A stretch of DNA of 64,000 nt, taken from assembly GCA_023055355.1 (NCBI GenBank), contig JALJCS010000015.1, forward strand, positions 20,945,516 through 21,009,515, given 5' to 3'. The DNA is from Agelaius tricolor (taxonomy: Eukaryota; Chordata; Aves; Passeriformes; Icteridae). Numbering within the stretch: the first letter of the stretch is position 1; each line of letters begins with the position of its first letter. A program made the position numbers and the translations under genes. Below, piece by piece: positions 32,424-45,000 of this stretch. The notes beneath the pieces were generated by a model. It was not told where the DNA came from, made no database searches, and was given only the letters and a program-made list of their open reading frames with translations.

Positions 32424-32997
32424 AACAATCTGAGTGCTTCAGCTGGTGCCCAGCCACTCCCCAAGGCTCTGCCCCCACCAGGGGGCTCAGCCCAGACCCA
32501 CCTCCTGTCCCCCAAAATGCAATGACCCAGAGCCAAGGCCTCTGCCTGTCCCAGGGGGGTGGGGGTCCCTCGCACTCCAGCCATTCCAGACAGGGATTTG
32601 TGCCTACAGGGGGCTGCTTGGATGGAGCAGCCACCAGCTGATGGCATCCACCTGCCCACACCTCCTGTCGTGCTGTGCAGCCCCTGGGCTCCCCTCAGCC
32701 TCTTTGCCCCCCAGCCCCATCCCGGTGCCCCCTGTGCTGTGCCCACACTGTGACCATGAGCCCCAAAGAAGCCCCAGAGGGAAGGATGCCCCCTTTGCCC
32801 CTCCCCTGCACAGCCTTGGCAGCAGGTTGTTCCTAGACCCACAAGGAATTCCCGGTGCCCAGGGCAGGACCGCGGCTGCCTCCCTGTGCCCACCCGTGGG
32901 CAGGAAGGGCCGGAGCCAGGCTGAGGCCACAGGTCTGTATTGGCTGCAATAAAGCTGAGTGGGAGCCCCCAGAGCTGCGCTGGTTCTTTGCCCAGGC
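32424..32997. other. VPS4A-PDF convergent interval
   Basis: Contains the inferred PDF 3' UTR (minus strand). A second plus-strand AATAAA at 32949-32954 could be a distal VPS4A signal. The minus-strand complement of TGTATT at 32936-32941 (AATACA) is a weak candidate PDF signal, and the complement of TTTATT at 32368-32373 is a canonical one. No gene is seen between. Confidence 0.45.
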
Positions 32998-33942
32998 TCA
33001 GTCCAGCAGCTCCATCCAGCCCACGTTGGTGAAGGTGCGGGTGTCCATGCGGTCGATGTAGAGGATCCCATCCAGGTGGTCCATCTCGTGCTGGATGATC
33101 CGGGCAGCCCAGCCCACTGCCTCCCAGCTCACCGGCACCCCCAGCTCGTCCACACCTGCACCCGGGGTAGCCGTGGGTTGGGGGGTGATTAGGGGAAAAA
33201 AGGGGGACCCGTGTGAGAGTGGGAGGAGATGTGAGAGAACAGGGTGACTGTGTGAGAGTGGGGGACCTGCGTCTGGTGAGATTTGTGAGAGTGCTGGGAA
33301 CCCATCAGAGAATGAAGGGACCCGTGCGAGGGAGGGGCAGCTGCGGGGTCCCACCCGGGACAGGGCGGGTCGGTCCGTACCGGAGACATGGACGGCCCAG
33401 TGCCGCGGGACGTAAGCGGAGAAGCCGTGGACGCTGGCGCAGCCCTCGGGGCCGGTGACGAGGCGGGTGTCGAGGACGCGGATGGCGGGGTTGACGAGGA
33501 CGCGGAGCGGGAAGGGCTCGATGCGGTGCGCTTGGCGCAGCGCCGGCGGGTACCGGGCGCAGCGGGCGGGCGGCAGCTCCGCGGCGAAGACCCTCAGCGG
33601 CACCCCGAGCTGCGGAGCGCTCAGCCCCAGGCACGGCCGGCCCCGCAGCCCGGCCGCCAGCGCCGCCGCCAGCCGCCGCAGCTCGGGGCCGCCCAGCTGC
33701 TCCGGGGACACGGCGGCGGCGGCGCCGCGCAGCACCGGGGCTCCCACCTGCACCGGGGCGGCGAACGGCGGCACGGGCGGGCCCAGCACCCGGCGCCGCA
33801 GCGCCCGCCAGTAGGAGCGCTCCCGCCGGTCCCAGCCCGCCGCGTGTTCGCAGGCGCGGGCCGGGAGCAGCGGGAGCCCCGGCAGGGCCCGTCCCGGTAA
33901 GGCCCGTCCCGGTAGGGCCCGTCCCGCCGCCGCCACCGCCAT
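32998..33942 (-). CDS. PDF: Mitochondrial peptide deformylase
   Basis: Minus-strand exons 33381-33942 and 32998-33155 join in phase to 239 residues (human 243). PDF is a metalloenzyme that removes the formyl group from the initiator Met of mitochondrially made proteins. The three deformylase motifs are present: GLSAPQ (residues 106-111), EGCASV (166-171, metal-ligand Cys) and QHEMDH (209-214, the two His ligands and catalytic Glu). Also typical are FPLRVLVNPAIRVLD and GWAARIIQHEMD. The first 30 residues are Arg/Ala/Leu-rich without acidic residues, fitting a mitochondrial targeting peptide, and contain a 5-residue repeat RALPG. The ATG lies only 81 bp after the COG8 stop on the same strand, so the two genes are probably co-transcribed. 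Confidence 0.95.
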   Translation of the reverse strand: MAVAAAGRALPGRALPGRALPGLPLLPARACEHAAGWDRRERSYWRALRRRVLGPPVPPFAAPVQVGAPVLRGAAAAVSPEQLGGPELRRLAAALAAGLRGRPCLGLSAPQLGVPLRVFAAELPPARCARYPPALRQAHRIEPFPLRVLVNPAIRVLDTRLVTGPEGCASVHGFSAYVPRHWAVHVSGTDRPALSRVGPRSCPSLARVPSFSDGFPALSQISPDAGPPLSHSHPVLSHLLPLSHGSPFFPLITPQPTATPGAGVDELGVPVSWEAVGWAARIIQHEMDHLDGILYIDRMDTRTFTNVGWMELLD

Positions 33943-34023
33943 GGCGCACCGCGTGCGCGCGCACCCGCCCCGCCGCAGCGCCCCCTGGCGGCTCCCGCGG
34001 GGACACCGGGGGCCGCAGCCCCG

Positions 34024-36887
34024 CTACCCCGTGGGCACCGGGGCACCCGGCAGCGCAGCCTCCCCGGAGGGGCTCTCCGCGGGCTCGGTGGGCACGGCCG
34101 CGTGTTCCCCCTCCGGGTCCGGGGCGGTCTCCGGGGACGGCTCCTCTTCGCCCGGTGCCGGCGGAAGGAGGAAAGCCAGCGGCTCCCTGAGAGCGGCCAC
34201 GTCGATGCGGCCCAGGCGGCCGAAACGCTGCAGCTGCGTGGGGGGGACACCTTGGGGATGGGGAGAGAGGGGTCAGGGGCTCTGTGGGCAACGAGACCCC
34301 ACGGAGGGGGCAAGAGCAGGACAGGGCCCGCTCAGTGCCAGGGGGAAGCCATGGGTGTCCTCTCCCCCCCACAAGGAAAACCAAACCCTGAGATCTCACC
34401 CAGTGCCTGTGCAATCTGTGCTGGAGGGAAAAGCACTTGGAGGCAGCGGTTCAGGTAAGGCAGCAGGTCCTCCAGGAAGGCTGTGCAAAACTGGGTAAAG
34501 AGCTCCTGCTCCCGCCCACTAAAAGCCGCCTCCTCAGCACGGTGGAAGGCCAGGATGGTTTTGGTCACCTGGGGAGAGAGAGAGAGGCAGACGGGTTACC
34601 TGATGACAGTCATGTACCCAGGTGGGTAAGGAGGCCAATGGCACTTGGCTTGTACCAGCAGCAGCATGGCCACAGGCCCAGGGCAGCACCCATCTCCCTG
34701 TGCTGGGCATTAGTGATGCCACACCTGGAATCCTGGGGTCAGTTCTGGGACACTCCAAGATACACTTTGTGGGGCTGGAGTGTGTCCAGGGAAGGGAACA
34801 GAGCTGGAGAAGGAGCTGAAGCACAAGGAGCAGCTGGGGGGGGAGTTACCATGGAGAAAAAGAGGCTTGAGAGAGATGTTTTCATCCTCTACTACTCCCT
34901 GACAGGAGGGGCAGCCGGGGTGGGGCTGGGCTCTGCTCCCAAAGTACAAGGGACAGGACAAGAAGAAATAGCTTCAAGTTGTACCACAGGAAGTTTAAGC
35001 TGGATATTAGGAAAATTTCTTCAGGAGAACTGTCTAGCCCTGGCACAGGGCAGTGGTGAAATCCCCATCCCTGGGGAGATTTAACAGCTGTGGCACTTGA
35101 GGACATGGGTTAGGGGTGGCCTTGGCAGTGCAGGGGGAATGGTTGGACTGGATGATCTCAGAGCTTTCCCAACCGATGCAGAACAAACCTGGCCCATGAT
35201 CTCCCAGGACAAGTCCCAGCTCCGTCCCCAGACTCACCTCACCAAGGGCACTGTCCAGGCAGGCGGTGATGTCCTGTGCCAGGGCGATGGGGCAGCAGAG
35301 CCGCAGGTCATTGAAGGCCACGAGGAGCCCGTTGAGGAAGCAGGCAAGGGGTGGGAAGTCCAGCAGCACCATGGGGGGCTGCAGCGTCCCAGGCTGGGCT
35401 GTGGGCACCGGCACTCCTGCACCACCCCCCAGCGCGGCCGGAGCCGAGATCAGCGTGTAGGAATTCATCTCCTCCCGGAATTTCTCCACCGCCTCCTCCA
35501 CCGCCTTGCTGAAGGCGTCGGCGGCCACGCGCTGGAAGAGGGGAGCCAGCTGCCCGCGGAAATCCACGCCCACCCTGCTGAAGGACAGCCCAAAGTACAT
35601 GCACTGCCCCAGCAGCGAGTCCAGCCGGCCGCCCACGCCGCGCTCCAGGTCGCGCCGCAGCGTGCGCAGGAACTCGGAGACCTTCTGCAGCACCCAGCTG
35701 TGGAAGATGGCCCCCTCGCCCGGCGCCGCCGCCTCGGCCGGCACCAGCGGCTCCTCGTCCGAGAAGATGGCGCGGTACTGGGTGACGATGTCGAACAGGT
35801 GCACGCGGCAGGCCTCGATGGTCTTGGTGATGTGCACGTAGGGGTCGTGGTCGGGGATGGAGGCCTGCATGGAGCGCAGCCAGGCGTCCCGTGCCTGCAG
35901 GAACTTGACGCGCAGCTCGGCCTCGGTGAGCACGTCCATGCGGCGCAGGAAGCCGATGACACGCAGGCAGGCGGGCAGCGGGATGTTGGTGCGCAGCTGC
36001 TGGATCAGCTGGTTCAGCATCAGCTGCGCCGACTGGCGCACCTCGTCCACGATGCCCTGGGGAACACAGAGCCTTCAGGCAGGTACAGACACGGGGCAGC
36101 GTGGGGGTCACCTGGAGCACAGGGTGGGATAACACGGGGTTCAGTCACGGGGCAAAGACAGCGCAGGGCTCACCTGGATAACGGGGATGCTGCTGTGCTT
36201 CCTCTCCAGCCTGCGCACGTAGGCTGTGAGCTCCAGCGCCTCCTCGTAGTAGCCGTTCCGGACGCAGGTGTCCATGAGCTGCGGGATCTCCAGGATCTCC
36301 AGGATCTCCGTGTGCCGGTTCAGGGTCAGGCTGTTCATGCGCCGGCTGCAGGCGATGGCCTCGGCATCGCGCATGAAGGTCCTGCGGGCCGGGATGGCAT
36401 CAGCGGAGAGCCCTCCCTGCAGCGGGTGGGTCCGACCCTCCCACCCGCACCGGCCGCTCCCAGCCGGCCCGACCCTCAGTGGGGTCCGCACCTCTCGGTC
36501 CCCAGCCCAGCCCAGCCCATCCCCGGCCCTTGCCCGCCGCTCCTCATGCCCGGTACCCGTCCCGCACCGGCAGGCGTCCTGCAGCGCGGGCAGCCGCTCC
36601 AGCAGGCTGCCGAGCCGGCTCTCGATGCCGCCGAAGCCGCGGCCGGCGCGGCCGGTGCACTCGGCGGAGCGGATGAAGGCTCGGTAGTGCTCGAAGGCGA
36701 GGCGGCGCGTCTCGGCCCCGACCCGCGCCCGCTCCGCCGCCAACCGCGCCGGCTCCCGGCCCAGCTCCGCCAGCCCCAGCGCCGCCAGCTCCGACACATA
36801 AGCGGCGAGCTCGGGGCCGCCGGGCGCCGCCGGGCCGCGCAGCCAGGCCAGCAGCCGCGCCTCCTCCGCCGCCGCCGCCGCCGCCAT
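34024..36887 (-). CDS. COG8: Conserved oligomeric Golgi complex subunit 8
   Basis: Minus-strand exons 36568-36887, 36174-36381, 35238-36056, 34400-34568 and 34024-34250 (stop TAG 34024-34026) give 580 residues (human 612). COG8 belongs to lobe B of the COG tethering complex, which directs retrograde vesicles within the Golgi; human loss causes CDG-IIh. Conserved blocks are [89 protein letters not shown] and [16 protein letters not shown]. The first donor CCG|GTGCGG restores the family sequence [11 protein letters not shown]. The acidic/Pro-rich C-terminal tail is divergent, as in mammals. It shares a promoter with NIP7 and lies directly upstream of PDF. Confidence 0.96.
34715..35195 (+). repeat. 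CR1 LINE 3' fragment (about 480 bp) in COG8 intron 4
   Basis: The longest CR1 copy in the window, antisense to COG8. Diagnostic pieces in order: CACCTGGAATCCTGGGGTCA, GGGGCTGGAGTGTGTCCAGG, GGATATTAGGAAAATTTCTT, GTGGCACTTGAGGACATGGG, and GGTTGGACTGGATGATCTCA at the 3' end. It lies in the 669-bp intron and accounts for most of its length. Confidence 0.95.
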
Positions 36888-37009
36888 CGCCGCGGCCGCC
36901 GCGTCACCTCCGGGCCCGCCGGTTCCGGGTCCGTCACTTCCGCTACCGCCGGGTCCGGTCCGGGCACTTCCGGCCCCGGCGGCCCCGCGTGCGCGGCGCG
37001 GCGCGGGAG
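36888..37009. promoter_or_regulatory. COG8/NIP7 bidirectional promoter (122 bp)
   Basis: The COG8 and NIP7 start codons are separated by only 122 bp. The interval is CpG-rich without TATA or CCAAT. It carries two ETS-type sites 30 bp apart, CACTTCCGC at 36935-36943 and CACTTCCGG at 36965-36973, plus GGTTCCGGG at 36921-36929. Both 5' UTRs must fit in this space. Confidence 0.85.
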
Positions 37010-38263
37010 ATGCGGCCGCTGACGGAGGCGGAGACGCGGGCGGTGTTCGAGAAGCTCGGGAAATAGTGAGGGGCCGGGACCGAGGGGACCGGGAAGGATG
37101 GGCACAGGGAATCGGGCGAGACCGGGCATGGAGAAGGGATGGGCACCGGGAGGGCTGGGCCGGCTGGATCCGGGGAACGGGGAGACCAAATTGACCGAGG
37201 GGGTGGTGTCACCGGGGATCGGGCGGCGGAGCGGGAGGGCCGGGCCCCGGCGGTCCCGCGGCAGGAGGGCCCGGGCCGGGCCGGGCTCATGGGTCTGTCC
37301 TGCAGCATCGGGGAGAACATCCAGCTGCTGGTGGACCGGCCCGATGGCACCTACTGCTTCCGCCTGCACCGGGACCGCGTGTACTACCTGAGGTGAGTGC
37401 CGGGCGGGGCGGGGAGCGGGCGGTCTCGGTGCGGTCCCGGTGCGGCCCGACCGTGCCCAGCACTGCCCCGCTCGGGGTGATGCCTGGCCGAGCCCAGCAC
37501 TGCCCCACTCCCGCAGTGAGAAGCTGCTGAAGCTGGCAGCCAGCGTGCCCCGGGAGAGCCTGGTGGCGCCGGGCACCTGCTTCGGGAAGTTCACCAAGTC
37601 CCAGAAGTTCCGTCTGAGCGTCACGGCCCTGGACTTCCTCGCGCCCTACGCCAAGGTGGGTCCCGGCCCGGAGCGGCCCCTCACAGCCCCATGGCCCTCA
37701 CAGCCCCGAGCGGCCCTTGCCCACCCTGCGGCCCCAAGCAGCCCCATGGCCCGAGCAGCCCCGAGCAGCCCCAAGCAGCCCCATGGCCCGAGCAGCCCCT
37801 CACAGTCCCATGGCCCGAGCAGCCCCGAGCAGCCCCAAGCAGCCCCATGGCCCGAGCAGCCCCTCACAGCCCCGAGCAGCCCTTGCCCACCCTGCGGTCC
37901 CTCACAGCCCTGCCCCTCTCCGCAGTACAAGGTGTGGGTGAAGCCGGGCTCCGAGCAGTCCTTCCTCTATGGGAACCACGTGCTGAAGTCGGGGCTGGGC
38001 CGCATCACGGAGAGCACGGCGCAGTACCAGGGTGTGGTGGTGTACTCCATGGCCGACGTCCCACTGGTGAGCACCTGGGCCCCGCCGGGGCTGAGGGGGG
38101 ATAGGGGATGGGAGACCCTCCCTCACGTCCCCTTCACCCCCAGGGTTTTGGGGTGGCCGCCAAGTCCACGCAGGAGTGCCGCAAGGTTGACCCCCTGGCC
38201 ATCGTGGTGTTCCACCAAGCTGACGTTGGGGAGTACGTGCGGAATGAGGACACGCTGACGTGA
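37010..38263 (+). CDS. NIP7: NIP7, 60S ribosome biogenesis factor
   Basis: Five exons: 37010-37065, 37306-37392, 37517-37655, 37926-38066 and 38144-38263. They give 180 residues, identical in length to human. NIP7 is a nucleolar PUA-domain protein that binds pre-rRNA and acts in 27S/60S (and in human cells 18S) maturation. The N-terminal alpha/beta part reads [19 protein letters not shown], then [19 protein letters not shown] and [20 protein letters not shown]. The C-terminal PUA domain (about 95-170) contains [30 protein letters not shown] and [20 protein letters not shown], and the end is [10 protein letters not shown]. The 18-codon first exon is placed by its exact family start and good donor. 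Confidence 0.97.
37672..37915. repeat. AGCAGCCCC/ATGGCCCG minisatellite in NIP7 intron 3
   Basis: The intron is almost entirely built from blocks AGCCCCATGGCCC, GAGCAGCCCCGAGCAGCCCC and CCTCACAGCCCC in shuffled order. Higher-order units of about 60 bp repeat at least twice (around 37740 and 37803). Confidence 0.85.
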
Positions 38264-38463
38264 GGGACCCTCGGGGACCCCCAGGGACCCTCGTGCTCTG
38301 TCTGTGAGTGCTCCGGGCTGGCATGGACTTTGTCCTGGACCGTGGGTATGGGAAGCCCACCCAGAATGGGAGGGAAGTGTGGGGAGCTGCCAGCACAAAG
38401 CCCCAGAGCCCTCAGGGGGCTGCTGCCACCATAGCAGGACGGGCCCTGGCCCCAGCCGTGTCA

Positions 38464-38469
38464 CATAAA
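38464..38469 (+). terminator. NIP7: NIP7 polyadenylation signal (CATAAA variant)
   Basis: CATAAA about 200 bp after the NIP7 stop, followed by TTTTTTCAGTGCCTGTTGTCTGGTG, a T/GT-rich downstream element. No canonical AATAAA is nearer. The segment from 38470 to 38711 up to the TMED6 poly(A) signal shows nothing else. Confidence 0.6.
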
Positions 38470-38711
38470 GCCTGATCCTTTTTTCAGTGCCTGTTGTCTG
38501 GTGTTGAGGTCCAGGGGGAGTCAGTCCTCGCTCCTCCTGTGGGGAATGTGACACACTGGGGCGTGTTTGGAGGGACTGATGAGGTTGGGGGGAGCCTCAG
38601 AATGAATATGAGCTTCAGGGGAGGGAGGGAGGGGGCAGCAGCTTCTAGTCTCACAGAGGCTGGATGGCTTTAGCAGGCAGCAGTTGTTCCCCGGCCTCTG
38701 CCAAGGGTTCC

Positions 38712-38717
38712 TTTATT
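38712..38717 (-). terminator. TMED6: TMED6 polyadenylation signal
   Basis: The minus-strand AATAAA (plus TTTATT) lies about 250 bp after the TMED6 stop. This places the TMED6 and NIP7 3' ends about 240 bp apart, tail to tail. Confidence 0.75.
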
Positions 38718-38965
38718 GGGAGTTTGGTAGAAAAGGCCCATTAAGACACAGTGGGTAGGGATGTGACAAACCCACACAGCACACAGAACTCAGGTGACAG
38801 TGTGGCCTTTGATTTTCTCGGGGTGATGCCAGGGCCAGAGCTGAGGCAGGAGCAGGGGAAACTCTCCAGCCTCTCCTGGAAGCAGAATCCAGCCTTTGCT
38901 CCTGCTCTGTGGTGGGACAGTGGCAGCCAGGTGAGCTGGCTCTGCAGGGCGGTCCCTGCCCTGCT

Positions 38966-41343
<2,378 letters not shown>

Positions 41344-41349
41344 TTTATT
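41344..41349 (-). terminator. TERF2: TERF2 polyadenylation signal
   Basis: The minus-strand AATAAA (plus TTTATT) lies 706 bp after the TERF2 stop. The intervening 41350-42054 is AT-richer and holds no other gene, so it is read as the TERF2 3' UTR. Confidence 0.7.
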
Positions 41350-42054
41350 TTACAAATGACTGTTCCAGCTTTGGCACTTGAAGGCAGGAACATGTGGCAC
41401 TCTTGGAGCTCATACACAGCAAGGGTACTACCAGGAAAAGTTCAAAGAAAACATGACAAAAGTCAGACAAAACTAAAAATTTTAGCATGGAAACAACAAA
41501 CAGTTCCAAGTACTGAAACACAAAGTAATTTTAGCTTTTTAAAGCCTCAGAGCTGGAAGGAAGGAATTTCTCCTCACACATTAGTCCCCATTAATGGGGA
41601 AAAAACACCCCAAAAAAAACCAAGTAGATCCTCTTGCCTGGATCTCTTCCCCACAGAAGTGCTGGGACTCAGTGCTGCCTGTTCCACAAGGGAGTGATGG
41701 CAAACAGCTGAAACAAGTGATTCAGTGAACAGACAATAAACACAAAAATAGTCACCTATGAGATCATCCTCTGCTCACACCTGAGCAGAGCAAACAGCTG
41801 GGATTCATTCCAGAGGCTGCAGTGGCCAGGTGGACAAGAAGTCTCAATCTAGATTCATGCTGAGAGGCTGCACAGCCCCTGCCATGTGCAGCACGCTGAT
41901 CTTTGCAGATCCAGCTGGAGCACAAAGCTCCTGGGTTCCTCTCTGCCATGGGTTTGGTGTCAGAGGGACTTCCCACACTGGCACAGACTGCACTCTGCTC
42001 CAGCTTCCAAAAAACAAACAGGTCCAAAAACCAAAAGTCCCGTGGCTCCCAACT

Positions 42055-45000
42055 TCAGAGCATTCCCAGTTTCTTCATGGTCCGCCAGCGGTCCTTGATC
42101 ATCACAGACGTGCGGTTCCTGAAGGGGAACTTCAGGCAGATGGTTTTCCACCTCCCTTCCCCGTACTTCTTCACCCCTTCCTTGATCCACTCGCTCTCCT
42201 CCATGGTCCATTTCTGCAAAGAGCAAGGAAGCAGCTGCGTGGCAGGGAGCCTGCTGCCCTCATCAGCCGTGCCAGGAGCAGCAGGGAAGGCAGAAGGGTC
42301 CTGGCAGCTCACACAACACCCCAGCACTGCAGATGTGGTGCAGCAGCTGCCTTCCTATGGGCCAGGAGGAGAGGTCCTGGTGGCACCAACGTGGGACCTG
42401 CTCCTGGGTAACAGCTGCCAGATGCGTGTCCCTCAGCTGAACAACAGCCTCAGCATGAGGGAATTTGGCAAACCTTGCTTTAACCAAAGGCAAATTCCCA
42501 GTGCCCTGCAGGCAGGACAGGCCCAGCTCCAGCCTCTTTTATCATGGAGACTGTAGGGACACTGCCCCACTGCAGGGCCTGCTAGAAGCACCTAAGGCTC
42601 CACGTACCTGTTTCTTGGAGCCAGAGTTGTTGGAGGCTTTGTTTTTCTCAAGTGATGCTGGAAAACAAGGGAGAGAATTACATTTCCCATAATTTGGGAG
42701 GTACAGACCTCCCTGAGAGGCTGCCTTGAGCTGTGCAGTCAGAGCACCCTGTGACAGCAATACACCCCAATCAATTCCTTTATCCCAGCCTTTCCACAGG
42801 ACTTCTGGTTTCAAAATTCAGCCACCCAGGCAGCAGCAGGACCCCTGTGAGTGACCCCCTGCCAGCATTAGCACAGGTAATCCCTGCCAGGGGGATTCTC
42901 ATACCTGCATTTGCAAAGAGCTCATCCTCATCACTCCAGCTGTCCTTCTCCTCTGTGCCACAGGAGCTGTTCCACCTTCCTTGGAAGGACCTGAAATCAG
43001 GTGAGGGTTTACTTTGGCTACTGGCTCAGGAGAAGGTGCGGGGCCACCAAGCAAGCAGAGCCAGCCCCTGGACATTGTATTTCTTAAGAGGTGGGAAGCA
43101 AGAGAAGGATGCTCCTACAGACTCTGGCCAGTGATGCTGAAGGTGGGAGAAGTGTGGAAAAATGTGTTCCTTGTACTGGAATCACCTGCCAGAACCAGCT
43201 GCAGCACCTCACTAGCAGCAGGACCTGAACATTTTCTCCTCTTCATTAACCCATAATTAATTTTAAAGCCAAACATATGGGCAAGAGAGGGTTTGCTGTG
43301 CCCAGTTCCACACGGGCTGGCAGGCAAGGTCAACACTCATCTTGGGACACAGGGCCAGGGTTTGGTGCTCAGGCTACCAACACCAGCAAGACAAGTCTGG
43401 GGGCAGAGCAGACAATAGCACACGAGAGGGGCTTCATACTTCTCACTCTGGGCAGACAAGGGCTCATCAGGCAGTTTGGGAGCAGGTTTGGAGGCAGAAG
43501 AGACCACGTGCTCCTGGGAAGAGTCGGGGCACTCGCTCGACTTGCTGGACGAGCCGTCCAACTCCACGATCAGATTGCTTATGCTGAACAAGTTTTTGAT
43601 GTTATGGGGTATTTCAGGAGGCTCTGAGGTCTCAGAAGCTTGATTCTCCACTTCTCTGCATCTCTTGGTTCTGTGGGATACAGAAGGAGACAGTTGCTTG
43701 GGGGAAGGCAAGTCTGTTTGGTCCAGTTGGGTGAAAAGGGCGTCCGAGTCCCCGGAGTCCGACAGGATCTTGAAAGCTTCTCTCAGAACAGAAATCCCAC
43801 ACGAGGTTACAGCTCCAGGGGGCTGCCTATAAAATAAACACAACCAGGAGGGTTGTAGGGAAACTGCCAAGGGAGCTCTGCTGCCCCAAAATGCAGCCTT
43901 GCCTGCCACTTGGCATCCCCAACTCCTGGCCCTGCAGTGCAAATCCATGGAAGAGGGCATTCCCAACCCTCCAGCACTCCCTCCCACACAGCACAGTGGC
44001 CCAGGTGTGAAGAACACACCTTCCTGCTCCACTGCCCCCTGCCCTTCCCAGTGCTGCTCCACCAGAGCAGCCACTGCCCCTCCCTGTCACTGCAGCACTT
44101 CCTGTCAGCAACTGACCCAAACTCAACACCTTCCCCAGGATCCACCTTGGGCTGGCCTGGGCAGGCATTTGGGGAATTAGGAGCTGCCTGGACACAGGGG
44201 ATTACCCCTTGGAAGAGACCTTGAGGCCAACTGCATCCACAATCTAGAGCCAGACTGCTGTGCCCACCTTGGTGATTCCCTGGTGGACACCCTGGGGGTT
44301 TCTGGGGCTGCTGCTCGTTCTTTAGCTACTTCCATGGGCTCTGGAGTGCCCTTCAGGATATCATATGCTGCTGGTAAGTGTTCAGGTGTGGCTGCTGGAT
44401 CAGTGGCTACTTCCATAGGTTCCACAGCTGCTGCAGAGCCACCAGCTTCTTCCATCATCTCTGGAGCTGCTGTGGGACCAGCTGCCCTTTTTGCAGGGCT
44501 GGCAGCTCCCTCCAGGTCTTCTGCTGCTCCTGCAAGCTCTGGAGCTCTGGCTGGGCCCTCTGCCCTTGCCAAGGCCTCTGGAGAGTTGGTTGGGCCCTCT
44601 GCCCTTGCCAAGGCCTCTGGAGAGTTGGTTGGGCCCTCTGCCCTTGCCAAGGCCTCTGGAGCTGCTGCCTGGTCCTTCAGCCCATCTGCAGACTCAGAGG
44701 TCCCCAGCGAGGATTTTGCTTTGCTGGCGTGCTCCGAGTCCAAAGTCTTTTTCAATAACTGAAAACAGAAAAAGCACAGCACATTACAGACACGATTCCT
44801 CATGCTCCCATTCCATTTTATCCCCTCCCAAAGGCATTCCATAGATGGAACAGCTTCTCTGACCATATAAACCCCATAGGAAGGGGCTGGATTTTGAGTG
44901 CTGTAGGTTTAGGGTGCTGCAGGGCACACACCGTCAGCAGGGCCGGCTCCGAGTCATCCATGTAGCCCCTCAGGAACTCAAAGATGCTCTGCTGGAACTC

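Noticed and set aside
35097..37022. A 641-codon plus-strand open frame antisense to COG8
   Set aside because: It is a mirror of GC-rich third positions in the COG8 exons. It crosses COG8 introns and the CR1 copy, and its composition is His/Gln/Gly-rich with no family features.
43440..43452. An alternative donor for TERF2 exon 7 at the CAGA|GTGAGA site
   Set aside because: It would leave one extra nucleotide and break the frame into exon 8. The GAA|GTATGA site 8 bp downstream keeps phase and restores the family-like [11 protein letters not shown] junction.
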